A stretch of DNA of 64,000 nt from Streptomyces filamentosus. GTDB lineage: Bacteria; Actinomycetota; Actinomycetes; Streptomycetales; Streptomycetaceae. Positions 15,651 to 25,011 of the stretch are shown one piece after another (position 1 is the stretch's first letter; every line of letters begins with the position of its first letter). The DNA lies in NCBI RefSeq assembly GCF_014654895.1, contig NZ_BNBE01000001.1:2455001-2519000 (forward strand), written 5' to 3'. A program made the position numbers and the translations under genes. The notes under the pieces are model-generated. The model was not told the origin of the DNA. It saw only the letters and a list, made by a program, of their open reading frames with translations, and searched no databases.

Positions 15651-17084
15651 ATGTCCAGGGAGCAACGCGGGCCGAACGAGAAGCTCGGCGCCGTTCTCGC
15701 CCTCGCGGGAATCAGCAACGCCGGCCTCGCCCGGCGCGTCAACGACCTCGGCGCACAGCGCGGTCTGACGCTTCGTTACGACAAGACCTCGGTGGCCCGC
15801 TGGGTCTCCAAGGGGATGGTGCCGCAGGGCGCCGCGCCGCACCTGATCGCCGCCGCGATCGGGCAGAAGCTGGGCCGGCCCGTGCCGCTGCACGAGATCG
15901 GCCTCGCGGACGCCGATCCGGCGCCCGAGGTGGGCCTCGCCTTCCCCCGGGACGTCGGGGAGGCGGTCCGCGCCGCCACCGACCTCTACCGGCTGGACCT
16001 CGCGGGGCGGCGGGCCGGCGGGGGCGGGATCTGGCAGTCGCTCGCCGGGTCCTTCTCGGTCAGCGCCTACGCGACCCCGGCCTCCCGGTGGCTGATCACG
16101 CCCGCCGACCCGTCGGTGGAGCGGGAGGCGAGCCGGCCGGGCGGCGGGTCCGGTCCCGGGGAGCACGCGCGCGTGGGGCACAGCGACGTCGCCAAGCTCC
16201 GCGAGGCCGCCGAGGACGCGCGCAAGTGGGACTCCAAGTACGGCGGCGGGGACTGGCGTTCCTCGATGGTGCCCGAGTGCCTGCGGGTGGACGCGGCGCC
16301 GCTGCTGCTCGGCTCGTACTCGGACGAGGTCGGCCGGGCCCTCTTCGGGGCGACCGCCGAACTGACCCGGCTGGCCGGGTGGATGGCCTTTGACACCGGG
16401 CAGCAGGAGGCCGCCCAGCGCTACTACATCCAGGCGCTGCGGCTCGCCCGGGCCGCCGCCGACGTGCCGCTCGGCGGCTACGTCCTCGCCTCCATGTCGC
16501 TCCAGGCGACCTACCGGGGCTTCGCCGACGAGGGCGTGGACCTGGCGCAGGCCGCCCTGGAGCGGAACCGGGGGCTCGCCACCGCCCGCACCATGTCCTT
16601 CTTCCGGCTCGTCGAGGCCAGGGCGCACGCCAAGGCCGGCGACGGCCCGGCCGCGGCGGGCGCCCTGAAGTCCGCCGAGGGGTGGCTGGAGCGGTCCCGG
16701 GAGGGCGACGCCGACCCGACGTGGCTGGGCTTCTACTCGTACGACCGGTTCTGCGCGGACGCCGCCGAGTGCTACCGGGACCTGCGGCTGCCGGGCGAGG
16801 TGCGGCGCTTCACCGAGCAGGCGCTGTCCCGGCCGACGGAGGAGTTCGTCCGCTCGCACGGGCTGCGGCTGATCGTCTCGGCCGTCGCCGAGCTGGAGTC
16901 CGGGAACCTCGACGCGGCCTGCGCGGCGGGCACGCGCGCGGTGGAGGTCGCGGGCAGGATCTCCTCCGCGCGGACCACCGAGTACGTACGGGACCTGCTG
17001 CACCGCCTGGAGCCGTACGGGCACGAGCCCCGGGTCCGGGAGCTGCGGGAGCGGGCCCGACCGCTCCTGGTCGCCCCGGCGTGA
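15651..17084 (+). CDS. TPR-containing sporulation-associated regulator (SCO4114-like)
   Basis: A 477-residue protein. The N-terminal 60 residues ([19 protein letters not shown], then [10 protein letters not shown]) resemble an HTH module that binds DNA or a partner. The rest is a chain of TPR-like helices rich in Ala and Leu (for example [16 protein letters not shown]). This layout occurs in Streptomyces developmental regulators of the NsdA type. Gene order suggests the SCO4114 counterpart, annotated as sporulation-associated as far as I recall. ATG 15651 has GAGGGG about 8 nt upstream. The exact target is not visible. Confidence 0.75.
   Translation: MSREQRGPNEKLGAVLALAGISNAGLARRVNDLGAQRGLTLRYDKTSVARWVSKGMVPQGAAPHLIAAAIGQKLGRPVPLHEIGLADADPAPEVGLAFPRDVGEAVRAATDLYRLDLAGRRAGGGGIWQSLAGSFSVSAYATPASRWLITPADPSVEREASRPGGGSGPGEHARVGHSDVAKLREAAEDARKWDSKYGGGDWRSSMVPECLRVDAAPLLLGSYSDEVGRALFGATAELTRLAGWMAFDTGQQEAAQRYYIQALRLARAAADVPLGGYVLASMSLQATYRGFADEGVDLAQAALERNRGLATARTMSFFRLVEARAHAKAGDGPAAAGALKSAEGWLERSREGDADPTWLGFYSYDRFCADAAECYRDLRLPGEVRRFTEQALSRPTEEFVRSHGLRLIVSAVAELESGNLDAACAAGTRAVEVAGRISSARTTEYVRDLLHRLEPYGHEPRVRELRERARPLLVAPA
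16164..16175. repeat. CACGCGCGCGTG palindrome, copy 3
   Basis: The 12-bp core shared with the 16-mers at 9649 and 13232, here within the TPR regulator gene. The flanking bases do not extend the palindrome fully. Confidence 0.55.
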
Positions 17085-17211
17085 CCGGCGCGCGCCCGGC
17101 GCCCGGCGGGGTGCGCGGCGGCGCGCGAAAGCGTGACGCGCATCCCACGACGTGGGCGTTTAAGGGGGATGTCAGTGGGCCAGTGCACTATCGAGGGTGG
17201 GAGGTGGCGCT

Positions 17212-18396
17212 GTGTTCGACTGTGACGTGCTGGTGATCGGGGGCGGGATCGTCGGTCTGTCGACGGCGTACGCGCTCCAGCGGGCCGCTCCGGGCACCCG
17301 GGTCGCCGTGCTGGAGAAGGAGGAGGGCCCGGCCCGCCACCAGACCGGCCGCAACAGCGGGGTCATCCACAGCGGGATCTACTACCGGCCGGGCTCCCTG
17401 AAGGCGCGGTTCGCCGTCGAGGGCGCGGCCGAGATGGTCAAGTTCTGCTCGGAGTGGGACATTTCGCACGAGGTGACGGGGAAGCTCGTCGTCGCCACCG
17501 AGCGCGAGGAGCTGCCCCGGCTGCACGCCCTGGTCCAGCGCGCCCGGGAGAACGGCATCCCGGTGCGCGAGCTGGGCCCCTCGCAGATCAGCGCGTACGA
17601 GCCCCGGGTGCGGGGCCTCGCGGCCATCCACGTCGGCACCACCGGCATCGTCGACTACAAGGCGGTCGCACGGCGGCTCGCCGACTCCTCCGGCGCCGAG
17701 ATCCTGTACGGGGCGGAGGTCGAGGCCGTGGACCGGCGCCCGTGGGGCGTCGCCGTGCGGACCGCCGACCAGCGGATCGTGCGCGGCAAGGTGCTGGTCA
17801 ACTGCGCGGGGCTGCACTGCGACCGGGTCGCCCGGCTCGCGGGCGACGACCCGGGCATGCGGATCGTCCCCTTCCGCGGCGAGTACTACGAGCTGGCCGA
17901 CCCCTCGCTGGTCCGGGGCCTGGTCTATCCGGTGCCCGACCCGGCCTTCCCCTTCCTCGGGGTGCACCTCACCCGGGGCATCGACGGCGGCGTCCACATC
18001 GGGCCGAACGCGGTCCCGGCGCTGGCCCGCGAGGGCTACGACTGGGGGGTCGTCCAGCCGCGCGAGCTGGCCGGCACGCTCGCGTGGCCCGGCTCCTGGG
18101 CCATCGCCCGCCGGCATTGGCGGTACGGCGCGGGCGAGCTGCGCCGCTCCCTGTCGAAGCGGGCCTTCACGGAGGCGGTGCGGCGGCTGCTGCCCGGCGT
18201 GGAGGAGTCCGACCTGCTGCCGACGGCGGCGGGCGTGCGGGCGCAGGCGGTGCTGCGGGACGGGACGCTGGCGGACGACTTCCTCATCCGGGAGGCGCCC
18301 CGCACGGTCCACGTCCTCAACGCCCCCTCGCCCGCGGCGACCGCGTCCCTCCCTATCGGCCGCGAGATCGCCCGCCGGGCGCTGGCCCTGCTGTAG
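17212..18396 (+). CDS. lhgO: L-2-hydroxyglutarate oxidase
   Basis: A 394-residue FAD-dependent DAO-family oxidase that converts L-2-hydroxyglutarate to 2-oxoglutarate, passing electrons to oxygen or the quinone pool. The N-terminal Rossmann motif VLVIGGGIVGLSTAYAL is followed by the family signatures RHQTGRNSGVIHSGIYY and LVNCAGLHCDRVA. GTG 17212 is chosen because GGAGG ends 7 nt upstream; an in-frame GTG at 17197 is less likely. A generic glycine or sarcosine oxidase is the alternative, but the NSGVIHSG signature is typical of LhgO. trmB follows 86 bp downstream, after hairpins. Confidence 0.85.
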   Translation: MFDCDVLVIGGGIVGLSTAYALQRAAPGTRVAVLEKEEGPARHQTGRNSGVIHSGIYYRPGSLKARFAVEGAAEMVKFCSEWDISHEVTGKLVVATEREELPRLHALVQRARENGIPVRELGPSQISAYEPRVRGLAAIHVGTTGIVDYKAVARRLADSSGAEILYGAEVEAVDRRPWGVAVRTADQRIVRGKVLVNCAGLHCDRVARLAGDDPGMRIVPFRGEYYELADPSLVRGLVYPVPDPAFPFLGVHLTRGIDGGVHIGPNAVPALAREGYDWGVVQPRELAGTLAWPGSWAIARRHWRYGAGELRRSLSKRAFTEAVRRLLPGVEESDLLPTAAGVRAQAVLRDGTLADDFLIREAPRTVHVLNAPSPAATASLPIGREIARRALALL

Positions 18397-18409
18397 GGCC
18401 TTCCGGGCC

Positions 18410-18447
18410 GTGCCCCGCGGGGCACCCGGGCGCGGTGCCGCGCCCGG
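18410..18447 (+). terminator. double hairpin after lhgO
   Basis: Two abutting palindromes: GTGCCCCGCGGGGCAC at 18410-18425, and CCGGGCGCGG-TG-CCGCGCCCGG at 18426-18447. They lie 14 bp after the lhgO stop. Confidence 0.55.
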
Positions 18448-18482
18448 ACGGCATGGGCGGCGCGGCGGCCGGGGCCCGTACC

Positions 18483-19268
18483 ATGGACGGCATTGTGTCT
18501 GAGCGCCATGAGAACCCCACCGAGCCCGTCGCCCGCCGCGGCAGCCGCATGTTCGCACCCGGCGAGGGCCCCTCGCCCGATCCCGCCGGTGCGCACTTCG
18601 AGCGGCGGATCCGGAGCTTCCAGCCGCGCCGCAGCCGGGTGACGGCCGGGCAGGCCGAGGCGATGCTGAAGCGGTGGCCGGACTGGGGCCTGGACATCGA
18701 CGGCAAGCGGGTGCTCGACCTGCGGGAGATGTTCGGCGGGCTGCCCGTCGTCCTGGAGATCGGCTTCGGGATGGGCGAGGCGACCGCGCAGATGGCCGCC
18801 GCCGACCCCGGCACCGGCATCCTCGCCGTCGACGTGCACACCCCCGGCCAGGGCAACCTCCTCGGCCTCGCCGACCGGAACAGGCTGTCCAACGTCCGGG
18901 TCGCCAACGGCGACGCGATCATCCTGCTGCGCGAGATGCTCGACCCGGCCGCCCTCGACGGCTGCCGCGTCTACTTCCCCGACCCGTGGCCGAAGAAGCG
19001 GCACCACAAGCGGCGGCTGATCCAGCCCGAGTTCCTGACCCTGCTCGCGACCCGGCTGAAGCCGGGCGGGGTGCTGCACTGCGCCACGGACTGGGAGCCG
19101 TACGCGGAGCAGATGCTGGAGGTGCTGTCCGCGCACCCCGACTTCGAGAACACCGCTCCCGACGGCGGCTACGCCCCGCGCCCCGACTTCCGGCCGCTGA
19201 CCCGCTTCGAGGGCCAGGGCCTGGACAAGGGACACGTCGTGCACGACCTGCTCTTCCGCCGGAAGTAG
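18483..19268 (+). CDS. trmB: tRNA (guanine-N7)-methyltransferase
   Basis: A 261-residue SAM-dependent enzyme that methylates G46 in the variable loop of tRNAs. The SAM-binding motif VLEIGFGMGEATAQMA and the TrmB signature YFPDPWPKKRHHKRRL with the following IQPEFL are intact. The C-terminal TDWEPYAEQML and TRFEGQGLDKGH complete the family pattern. The N-terminal 50 residues are the variable basic extension common in actinobacteria. Start is ATG 18483 or, four codons later, GTG 18495; the choice is open. It acts in the cytoplasm and has no obvious functional link to lhgO. Confidence 0.92.
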   Translation: MDGIVSERHENPTEPVARRGSRMFAPGEGPSPDPAGAHFERRIRSFQPRRSRVTAGQAEAMLKRWPDWGLDIDGKRVLDLREMFGGLPVVLEIGFGMGEATAQMAAADPGTGILAVDVHTPGQGNLLGLADRNRLSNVRVANGDAIILLREMLDPAALDGCRVYFPDPWPKKRHHKRRLIQPEFLTLLATRLKPGGVLHCATDWEPYAEQMLEVLSAHPDFENTAPDGGYAPRPDFRPLTRFEGQGLDKGHVVHDLLFRRK

Positions 19269-19366
19269 GACCCGCCGGGCCCTCCCCCGCCGAACCCCCT
19301 CCCGGCGGATCTGTGGACGGAGGCCACCCTGTGGACAAGTCCGTCGCCGCTGTCGGCGGCGCTCGC

Positions 19367-19372
19367 TAGGGT
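19367..19372 (+). promoter_or_regulatory. -10 box of a probable leaderless prsW-like transcript
   Basis: TAGGGT ends 6 nt before the GTG at 19379, and no Shine-Dalgarno fits between. Transcription would start at or next to the start codon. Confidence 0.55.
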
Positions 19373-19378
19373 CGAGGC

Positions 19379-20992
19379 GTGTCACAACCCCTGCCGCCGC
19401 CCGACCCGTCCGCGCCGCCCGTGCCGCCGACGGCGGCCCCCGTGCTGCCGTCGCAGGCCGGACCGCCCGCACCCGAGCCACCGGCCCCGGCGGCCGGCGC
19501 ACCCGGGACCCCCGCGCCGGGTCCCCACGCGCCCGCCCCCCACGTGCCCGAGCCCCGCGCGCCCGAGGCACCGAACCCCGAGACCCCGAACCCCGGCACC
19601 CACGGCCCGGGGCTCCTCGCCGGCGGGACCCACGACCCCGGGACCCACGTCCCCGGGATCCACGACCCCGGGATCCACGACCCCGGGATCCACGTCCCCG
19701 CGCGGGACGGGGACGAGCCGTCGTTCGCCGTGGCCGCCGACCGGAGCCAGTGGCGGTACCGGCCCCGGCGGGCCTTCTGGCGGAGCCGGATCGTGCGGGC
19801 CGTCGCCCTGGTCACGCTGCTCACCCTCTGCGCCCTGGTGATCCTGGCGCTGGTGCGGGAGCAGACCGGCACGGAGGGCTTCCTCGTCGGCCTCGGCCTC
19901 GCGGTGCTGCCCGTGCCGCTGCTGATGGCGGCCTTCCGCTGGCTCGACCGGGTCGAGCCGGGCCCGTGGAAGAACCTGCTGTTCGCCTTCGCGTGGGGGG
20001 CGTTCGCCGCCGCCCTGGTCGCGATCCTGGCGAACTCCTTCGCCGTCCGCTGGATCGCCACCGCGACCGCCGACCCGGGCGCCGCCGACGACCTCGGCGC
20101 CACCGTCATCGCCCCGGTGGTGGAGGAGTCCGCGAAGGCCGCCGCGATCCTGCTGCTCTTCCTCTTCCGGCGGCGGGACTTCCGGAGCCTGGTCGACGGC
20201 GTGGTGATCGCCGGGTTCACCGCGACCGGCTTCGCGTTCACCGAGAACATCCTCTACCTCGGCAACGCCTTCGGGGAGGACCAGGACCTCGGCGACGGCG
20301 GCATCGGCGCCGTCACCGCCGGGACCTTCTTCGTGCGGGTGGTGATGTCGCCGTTCGCGCACCCGCTCTTCACCGTGCTCACCGGCATCGGCTTCGGGCT
20401 GGCCGCGCTCGCCCCGCGCGGCAGGGTGCGCAGACCCCGGAAGGTGCTGCTGCCGCTCGCCGGGCTGCTGCTCGCGATGGGCGTCCACGCACTGTGGAAC
20501 GGCTCGGCGACCTTCGGCGGCGCGCTCGCCTTCTACGCCGTGTACGGGGTCTTCATGGTCCCGGCCTTCGGGCTGCTGACCTGGCTTGCCGTGTGGAGCC
20601 GGCAGAAGGAGCTGCGGACGATCGCCGGGGTGCTGCCGGCGTACGCGGCGGCCGGCTGGCTCTCCCCGGAGGAGCCGCTGGCGCTCTCCTCGATGCGGGC
20701 CCGCCGCACCGCGCGGAAGGCCGCGTCCGCCAGGTACGGGAGGGCGGGGGCGCGGACGGTCGGCGAGTACGAGTCCTTCGCCACCACCCTGGCGTTCCTG
20801 CGCGAGCGGGCCCGCCGGGGCACGGTCCCGGTGCCGGACTTCGCCGCCCGCGAGCAGGAGCTGCTGCACCACCTGTGGGAGCGCCGGGCGACGGCCTCGC
20901 CCGCGCTGTCGTACGCGGCGCGGGCCACCGGCCGGGTGTGGGTGCCGCCGCAGTACCTCGACTACGGCGGCTACAACCCCTACAAGGGCTAG
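19379..20992 (+). CDS. PrsW-family intramembrane protease
   Basis: A 537-residue membrane protein. The first about 115 residues are Pro-rich with a short repeat of the form P-G-(T/I)-H-(D/V). About eight membrane helices follow, containing the PrsW catalytic signatures VVEESAKA (near residue 248), FAFTENILY, SPFAHPLFT and GVHALWNGS. PrsW proteases cut anti-sigma factors (RsiW in Bacillus) in response to envelope stress. The gene probably makes a leaderless mRNA. Its stop shares the palindromic CTAG with the stop of the convergent aldo/keto reductase gene. A soluble tail of about 130 residues follows the membrane part. The cognate substrate is unknown; the fused sigma/anti-sigma protein at 7143-9200 is a speculative candidate. 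Confidence 0.85.
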   Translation: MSQPLPPPDPSAPPVPPTAAPVLPSQAGPPAPEPPAPAAGAPGTPAPGPHAPAPHVPEPRAPEAPNPETPNPGTHGPGLLAGGTHDPGTHVPGIHDPGIHDPGIHVPARDGDEPSFAVAADRSQWRYRPRRAFWRSRIVRAVALVTLLTLCALVILALVREQTGTEGFLVGLGLAVLPVPLLMAAFRWLDRVEPGPWKNLLFAFAWGAFAAALVAILANSFAVRWIATATADPGAADDLGATVIAPVVEESAKAAAILLLFLFRRRDFRSLVDGVVIAGFTATGFAFTENILYLGNAFGEDQDLGDGGIGAVTAGTFFVRVVMSPFAHPLFTVLTGIGFGLAALAPRGRVRRPRKVLLPLAGLLLAMGVHALWNGSATFGGALAFYAVYGVFMVPAFGLLTWLAVWSRQKELRTIAGVLPAYAAAGWLSPEEPLALSSMRARRTARKAASARYGRAGARTVGEYESFATTLAFLRERARRGTVPVPDFAAREQELLHHLWERRATASPALSYAARATGRVWVPPQYLDYGGYNPYKG

Positions 20993-21963
20993 CCCTCGGT
21001 CGTCCCGGAGCCGGTCGTCCCGGACGCGGCCGTCAGGCGGGCCAGTTCGTCCGCCGTCAGGGTCAGGTCCGCGACCGCGACGAGGGCGGGCAGCTGCTCG
21101 ACCGTGCGGGCCGAGGCGATCGGGGCGGCGACGGTGGGGCGGGAGGCGAGCCAGGCGAGGGCGACGGTCGCGGGCTCGGCGCCGTGGGCCTCGGCGACCT
21201 CGTCGAGGGCGGTGAGGACGGCCCGGCCGCGCGCGGTCTCCGCGTGGGCGGAGGCGCTGCGGGCGCGGACGCTCTCGACGGTCCGGCCGGGCCGGTACTT
21301 GCCGGTGAGGAAGCCGGACGCGAGGCCGAAGTACGGGACGGCGGCGAGGCCCGCCCCGGCGACGACGTCGAGGAGCGGGCCCTCGTACTTCTCGCGCGCG
21401 ACGAGGTTGTACTCGGGCTGGAGCGCCACGTACCGGGCGAGGCCCTCGGCCTCGGCGAAGTCGAGGGAGGCCCGCAGCCGCTCGGGGGAGATGTTGGAGG
21501 CGGCGACGGCCCGGACCTTGCCCTCCTTCACGAGCTGGTCGAGGGCGGTGACGATCTCCTCGACCGGCACCGACTCGTCGTCGAAGTGCGTGTAGTAGAG
21601 GTCGATGTGGTCGGTGCCGAGGCGGCGCAGGGACTCCTCCGCGCCGGCCTTGATGGTGGGGGCGGCCAGGCCCTTGAGGCGGGAGTGGTGGCCGACCTTG
21701 GTGGCGACGACGACGTCGGAGCGGTTGCCGCGCGAGGCCATCCAGCGGCCGATGATCGTCTCGGACTCGCCGCCCTCGTTGCCCTCGACCCACTCGGAGT
21801 AGACGTCGGCGGTGTCCAGGAAGTTGCCGCCGGCGGCGGCGTAGGCGTCGAGGACGGCGAAGGACTGCCGCTCGTCGGCGCTCCAGCCGAAGACGTTGCC
21901 GCCGAGGGCGAGGGGGAAGACGCGCAGGTCGGAGGTGCCCAGCGGGCGCAGAGGTGAGCTCAT
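20989..21963 (-). CDS. aldo/keto reductase
   Basis: A 324-residue NADPH-dependent TIM-barrel oxidoreductase. The catalytic tetrad is recognisable: Asp/Tyr in DTADVYSEW, Lys in VVATKVGHH and His in IDLYYTHFDD. The segment VAASNISPERL is the usual AKR cofactor strand. ATG 21963 gives the family N-terminus PLRPLGTSDLRVFPLALGG. In-frame TTG at 21975 is an alternative. The substrate is not predictable. It lies 82 bp downstream of the M23 peptidase gene on the same strand, possibly by read-through. Confidence 0.9.
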   Translation of the reverse strand: MSSPLRPLGTSDLRVFPLALGGNVFGWSADERQSFAVLDAYAAAGGNFLDTADVYSEWVEGNEGGESETIIGRWMASRGNRSDVVVATKVGHHSRLKGLAAPTIKAGAEESLRRLGTDHIDLYYTHFDDESVPVEEIVTALDQLVKEGKVRAVAASNISPERLRASLDFAEAEGLARYVALQPEYNLVAREKYEGPLLDVVAGAGLAAVPYFGLASGFLTGKYRPGRTVESVRARSASAHAETARGRAVLTALDEVAEAHGAEPATVALAWLASRPTVAAPIASARTVEQLPALVAVADLTLTADELARLTAASGTTGSGTTEG

Positions 21964-22045
21964 GGAAGAGGTCAACTCCGTGCGCCGCCGGGCGTATTCC
22001 GGTCGGGGAGCCTGAACCCCGGCCGGAACGCTCGCGGCCCGGGGG

Positions 22046-23248
22046 TCAGACCGTCAGGCCCTTGGACCGCAGCCACTCGGCGGGGTCGATGCCCGAGCCG
22101 TCGGGGGTGTGGACCTCCATGTGGAGGTGGGGTCCGGTCACGTTGCCGGTGGCGCCGACGCGGCCGATGGTCTCGCCGGTGGCGACGGTCTGGTCGGCGG
22201 CGACGGTCATGGAGGAGAGGTGGCAGTACCAGACCTCGGTGCCGTCCTCCAGCTCCAGGACGACCCGGTAGCCGTACGAGCCGGAGTAGGTGGCCGACTT
22301 GATCGTGCCGCCGTGCACCGCCTTGAGCGGGGTGCCGGTGGGCGCGGCGAAGTCGAGGCCGGTGTGGTAGCCGGAGGACCACATCGAGCCGGACTGCATG
22401 TAGGTGGAGGTGAGCGTGTAGGAGGAGAGCGGCATGGAGTAGCTGGCGGCCAGCTTGGCGAGCCGCTCGGCCTCCGCCTTCTCGGCGGCGATGCGCTCGG
22501 CCTCGGCCTTCTCGGCGGCGAGCCGCTCGGCCTCCGCCTTGGCCTTGGCGACGGCCTCGGCCTTCGCGACGGCGTCCGCCTCGGCCTTGGCCTGGGCGGC
22601 GGCCTCCACGGCCTTCTCGGCGGCGGCCTTCTCGGCGGCCTCCTTCTCGGCGTCGACGGCGGCCTGCTGCTGCTGTTCGGCCTGCTGGAGGATGCGGGCG
22701 CGCAGGGCCTCGCCGGCATCGGCGGCGGCGACGGTGCGCTCCGCCTCGGCGGCGGTGGCGGTGTCGGCCGGGGCGGCGTACGTGAGGGAGGTCAGCGGCT
22801 TCGCGGCCGTGCCGCCCGCGGCTGCCGGGGCGGAGCCACGCGCCTCGGCGGGCCCGTCCTCGTCGTCGGCCAGGAGGGCGCCGACGCCCGGGAGGTCCTT
22901 GGCGTCCGGCAGGCCCAGGTCGGGGAGGTCCGGCAGCGAGATCGCGACCGGGGGCTTGTCCTGCGCGGTGGCGAGGCCGCCCGCGCCGACGGCGGCGATG
23001 ACGCCGACGCCGAGGACGGTGGAGGAGCGGGCGAAGTTGGAGCGCTGCTTCACGACGCGGTGGCGGCCGCCGGAGCGGCTCTCGGCGCGCAGGGAGCCCT
23101 CGGTCGGGTTCCACTCCCCGGGGGCGGGGGTGAAGGAGGCGGTTTCGTACGCGCCCGGTGCGGAGCCCGCCGGGTCGTCCGCGCCGGCGGCACCCCGGCC
23201 GCCGAAGGGGTCGAAGGGGGCTTCGGGTACGGGGGTGTTGGACGCCAC
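22046..23248 (-). CDS. M23-family peptidoglycan endopeptidase, riboswitch-controlled
   Basis: A 400-residue cell-wall hydrolase. A cytoplasmic N-terminus precedes a single anchor or signal helix at about residues 76-95 (STVLGVGVIAAVGAGGLATA). About 185-285 is a long Ala/Glu/Lys coiled coil, and the C-terminal LytM/M23 domain carries the zinc ligands in HTGLDFAAP and GPHLHMEV. It should cleave peptide cross-links outside the membrane. The start is GTG 23248, with GGAAAGGAG upstream. A ydaO-type riboswitch in the leader (23275-23401) implies control by c-di-AMP, as for other Streptomyces wall hydrolases. The coiled coil resembles EnvC-type regulators, so an amidase-activating role is an alternative. 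Confidence 0.9.
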   Translation of the reverse strand: MASNTPVPEAPFDPFGGRGAAGADDPAGSAPGAYETASFTPAPGEWNPTEGSLRAESRSGGRHRVVKQRSNFARSSTVLGVGVIAAVGAGGLATAQDKPPVAISLPDLPDLGLPDAKDLPGVGALLADDEDGPAEARGSAPAAAGGTAAKPLTSLTYAAPADTATAAEAERTVAAADAGEALRARILQQAEQQQQAAVDAEKEAAEKAAAEKAVEAAAQAKAEADAVAKAEAVAKAKAEAERLAAEKAEAERIAAEKAEAERLAKLAASYSMPLSSYTLTSTYMQSGSMWSSGYHTGLDFAAPTGTPLKAVHGGTIKSATYSGSYGYRVVLELEDGTEVWYCHLSSMTVAADQTVATGETIGRVGATGNVTGPHLHMEVHTPDGSGIDPAEWLRSKGLTV

Positions 23249-23274
23249 GGAGGCGCGCTCCTTTCCTTCCTTCT

Positions 23275-23401
23275 CGCCTACCGGGTTAGCTGACGGGTTC
23301 GGAGCAGGAAGGTCTCCTACGGGCGTGTTCGCACGGGGGCGTGCGAGGGGCCCGATTCACCCCAAGGGATGGTTCCCCGGTTCCCTTTCGGGATTCGGCA
23401 C
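23275..23401 (-). promoter_or_regulatory. ydaO/yuaA c-di-AMP riboswitch
   Basis: On the minus strand the leader shows the conserved ydaO blocks in order: TGCCGAATCCCG, GAACCGGGGAACC, TTGGGGTGAATCGG, GTAGGAGACCTTCC, CTCCGAACCCGTCAGCTAAC and CCGGTAGGCG. It ends 26 nt before the GTG of the M23 gene, after a GGAAGGAAAGG stretch. In this class c-di-AMP binding usually turns expression off. The recognition rests on consensus knowledge. Confidence 0.93.
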
Positions 23402-23634
23402 ATGCGCGCGGAGCCGCCTCTTGCGACGGCTGGGACGACCGCGCTGCGTTATCGAACGTTAATAGACACGGCGGCCCGATTCCAAGCCGTTCCCCTTGAT
23501 CATTCATTGAAATGGAAGGGAATCGCCCGACTTGAGTCCCCTTCAGCATCACCCGGGCAAACCCCCGCGATCTGACGTTATGTCAATTGTTATCGCTGTG
23601 ACACCTCGTGACCACGGACGGTGACGGGGCGTCC
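23402..23634 (-). promoter_or_regulatory. upstream region of the M23 riboswitch transcript
   Basis: A relatively AT-rich gap containing the minus-strand elements TTGGAA and, 15 bp further, TATTAA (about 23466-23492), plus a TTGACA near 23580-23585 without an obvious -10. The M23 promoter should lie here. No gene is supported. Confidence 0.4.
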
Positions 23635-24885
23635 TCAGGGGTGGCCGGGCCCGGGCGGCACCACCGGCATCGTCCGCCGCCGCTCGGGCGCCCCGGCCGC
23701 CGGCCGGCTGAGCGCGAGCAGCGCCATGTCGTCCGTCGCGCCGCCGCCGGTGTGCCGCCGCACGTCGTCCACGAGCGCGTCCAGCAGCTCCTCCGGTCCG
23801 GGGAAGACCGCCCCCGCGAGCCGGGCCGCCGGGTCGTAGAAGACGCCGTGCGCGTCCCGCGCCTCCGACAGGCCGTCCGTGTGGAAGAGCAGGGTGGCGC
23901 CCGGCGGGTACGTCCGCTCGTCGGCCCGGTCCGGCCAGACGGACAGCTCCCCCATGCCGAGCGGCAGCGCCGGTTCGGTCGGATCGACCTGCTCCAGGCG
24001 CCCGTCCCCGTACAGCAGCAGCAGCGGCGGATGGCCCCGGTTCACGAGCCGGACCCGGCCGCCGCCGTGCGGGACCTCGGCGAGCACCGCCGTGGTGAAC
24101 CCCTCGAAGGCGTCGAGCCCCTCGCGCCGGGCGCCCTCCCGGGTGAGGGCCCGGTCCAGGCGCCGCGCCACCCCCTCCAGGGTCTCCTCCTGCTCGGCCG
24201 CCTCCCGGAAGGCTCCGATGACGACGGCCACCGCCTCCACCGCGTCCATGCCCTTGCCCCGGACGTCCCCGACCACCAGCCGCACCCCGTGCGGGGTGTC
24301 CTGCACGGCGAACAGGTCGCCGCCGATGAAGGCGTCCGCCTGCGCCGCCTCGTACCGGGCCGCGCACTGGAGTCCGGCGATCCGCTCCGCGGGCATGGGC
24401 AGCACCGCCCGCTGCGCCGCCTCCGCGATCACCCGCGCCGACGCGAGCCGCTCCCCGCTGCGCCGCACCACCAGGTTGATCAGCATCGCCAGCGCGGAGA
24501 CGGTCACCACGGTCAGCGTCTCGGTCAGCGAGGGCACGTCGGAGAGCGTGTGGTTGTACGCGTGCAGCCCGACCGAGGCCAGGACCGCCGCGATCCCGGT
24601 CAGCAGGGTGGTGAGCCGGGAGAAGAACGGGGCGGCGATCAGCGGGGCGGCGGAGAAGAGCGGCGAGGCGGTGTACGCGGCGGGCGTGGCCAGGTCGAAC
24701 ACCACCCCGCCCCCGATGATCAGCGGCGGCAGCGCCCGCAGGAACCTCCGGGCGACGCCGTACGGCACGGGCGGGCCCTGGACGCCGTTCCCGCCCGTGC
24801 CGTACGGCGCCCGGTGCGCGCCGGACCCGGCGGCGCGGCGTGTGCCCCGCCGCCCGTCGCCCGCCGCTCCCCGAGGGTGCGCCAC
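23635..24885 (-). CDS. membrane-anchored PP2C (SpoIIE-type) phosphatase
   Basis: A 416-residue protein. The first about 150 residues hold about four membrane helices (for example PPLIIGGGVVFDLA and TVVTVSALAMLINLVV). A C-terminal SpoIIE-type PP2C domain follows, with metal-binding motifs FIGGDLFAV, VVGDVRGKG and FHTDGLSEARD. It dephosphorylates serine in partner-switching regulators, probably in response to a membrane signal. GTG 24885 is chosen because CAGGAG sits 6 nt upstream; earlier codons in the frame are low complexity. Nothing nearby identifies its target. Confidence 0.87.
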   Translation of the reverse strand: MAHPRGAAGDGRRGTRRAAGSGAHRAPYGTGGNGVQGPPVPYGVARRFLRALPPLIIGGGVVFDLATPAAYTASPLFSAAPLIAAPFFSRLTTLLTGIAAVLASVGLHAYNHTLSDVPSLTETLTVVTVSALAMLINLVVRRSGERLASARVIAEAAQRAVLPMPAERIAGLQCAARYEAAQADAFIGGDLFAVQDTPHGVRLVVGDVRGKGMDAVEAVAVVIGAFREAAEQEETLEGVARRLDRALTREGARREGLDAFEGFTTAVLAEVPHGGGRVRLVNRGHPPLLLLYGDGRLEQVDPTEPALPLGMGELSVWPDRADERTYPPGATLLFHTDGLSEARDAHGVFYDPAARLAGAVFPGPEELLDALVDDVRRHTGGGATDDMALLALSRPAAGAPERRRTMPVVPPGPGHP

Positions 24886-25011
24886 CTGAACTCCTGACCG
24901 TTCCCCGCGGCCCCGGGCCCGGACCCGCGCCGCACGCCCCTCCAGGGTCGCCGCACCGGCGGCGGCGGGCGACCCGGGTGGCCCGATCGGCGGAGGGGCG
25001 CGGGGAACGGC

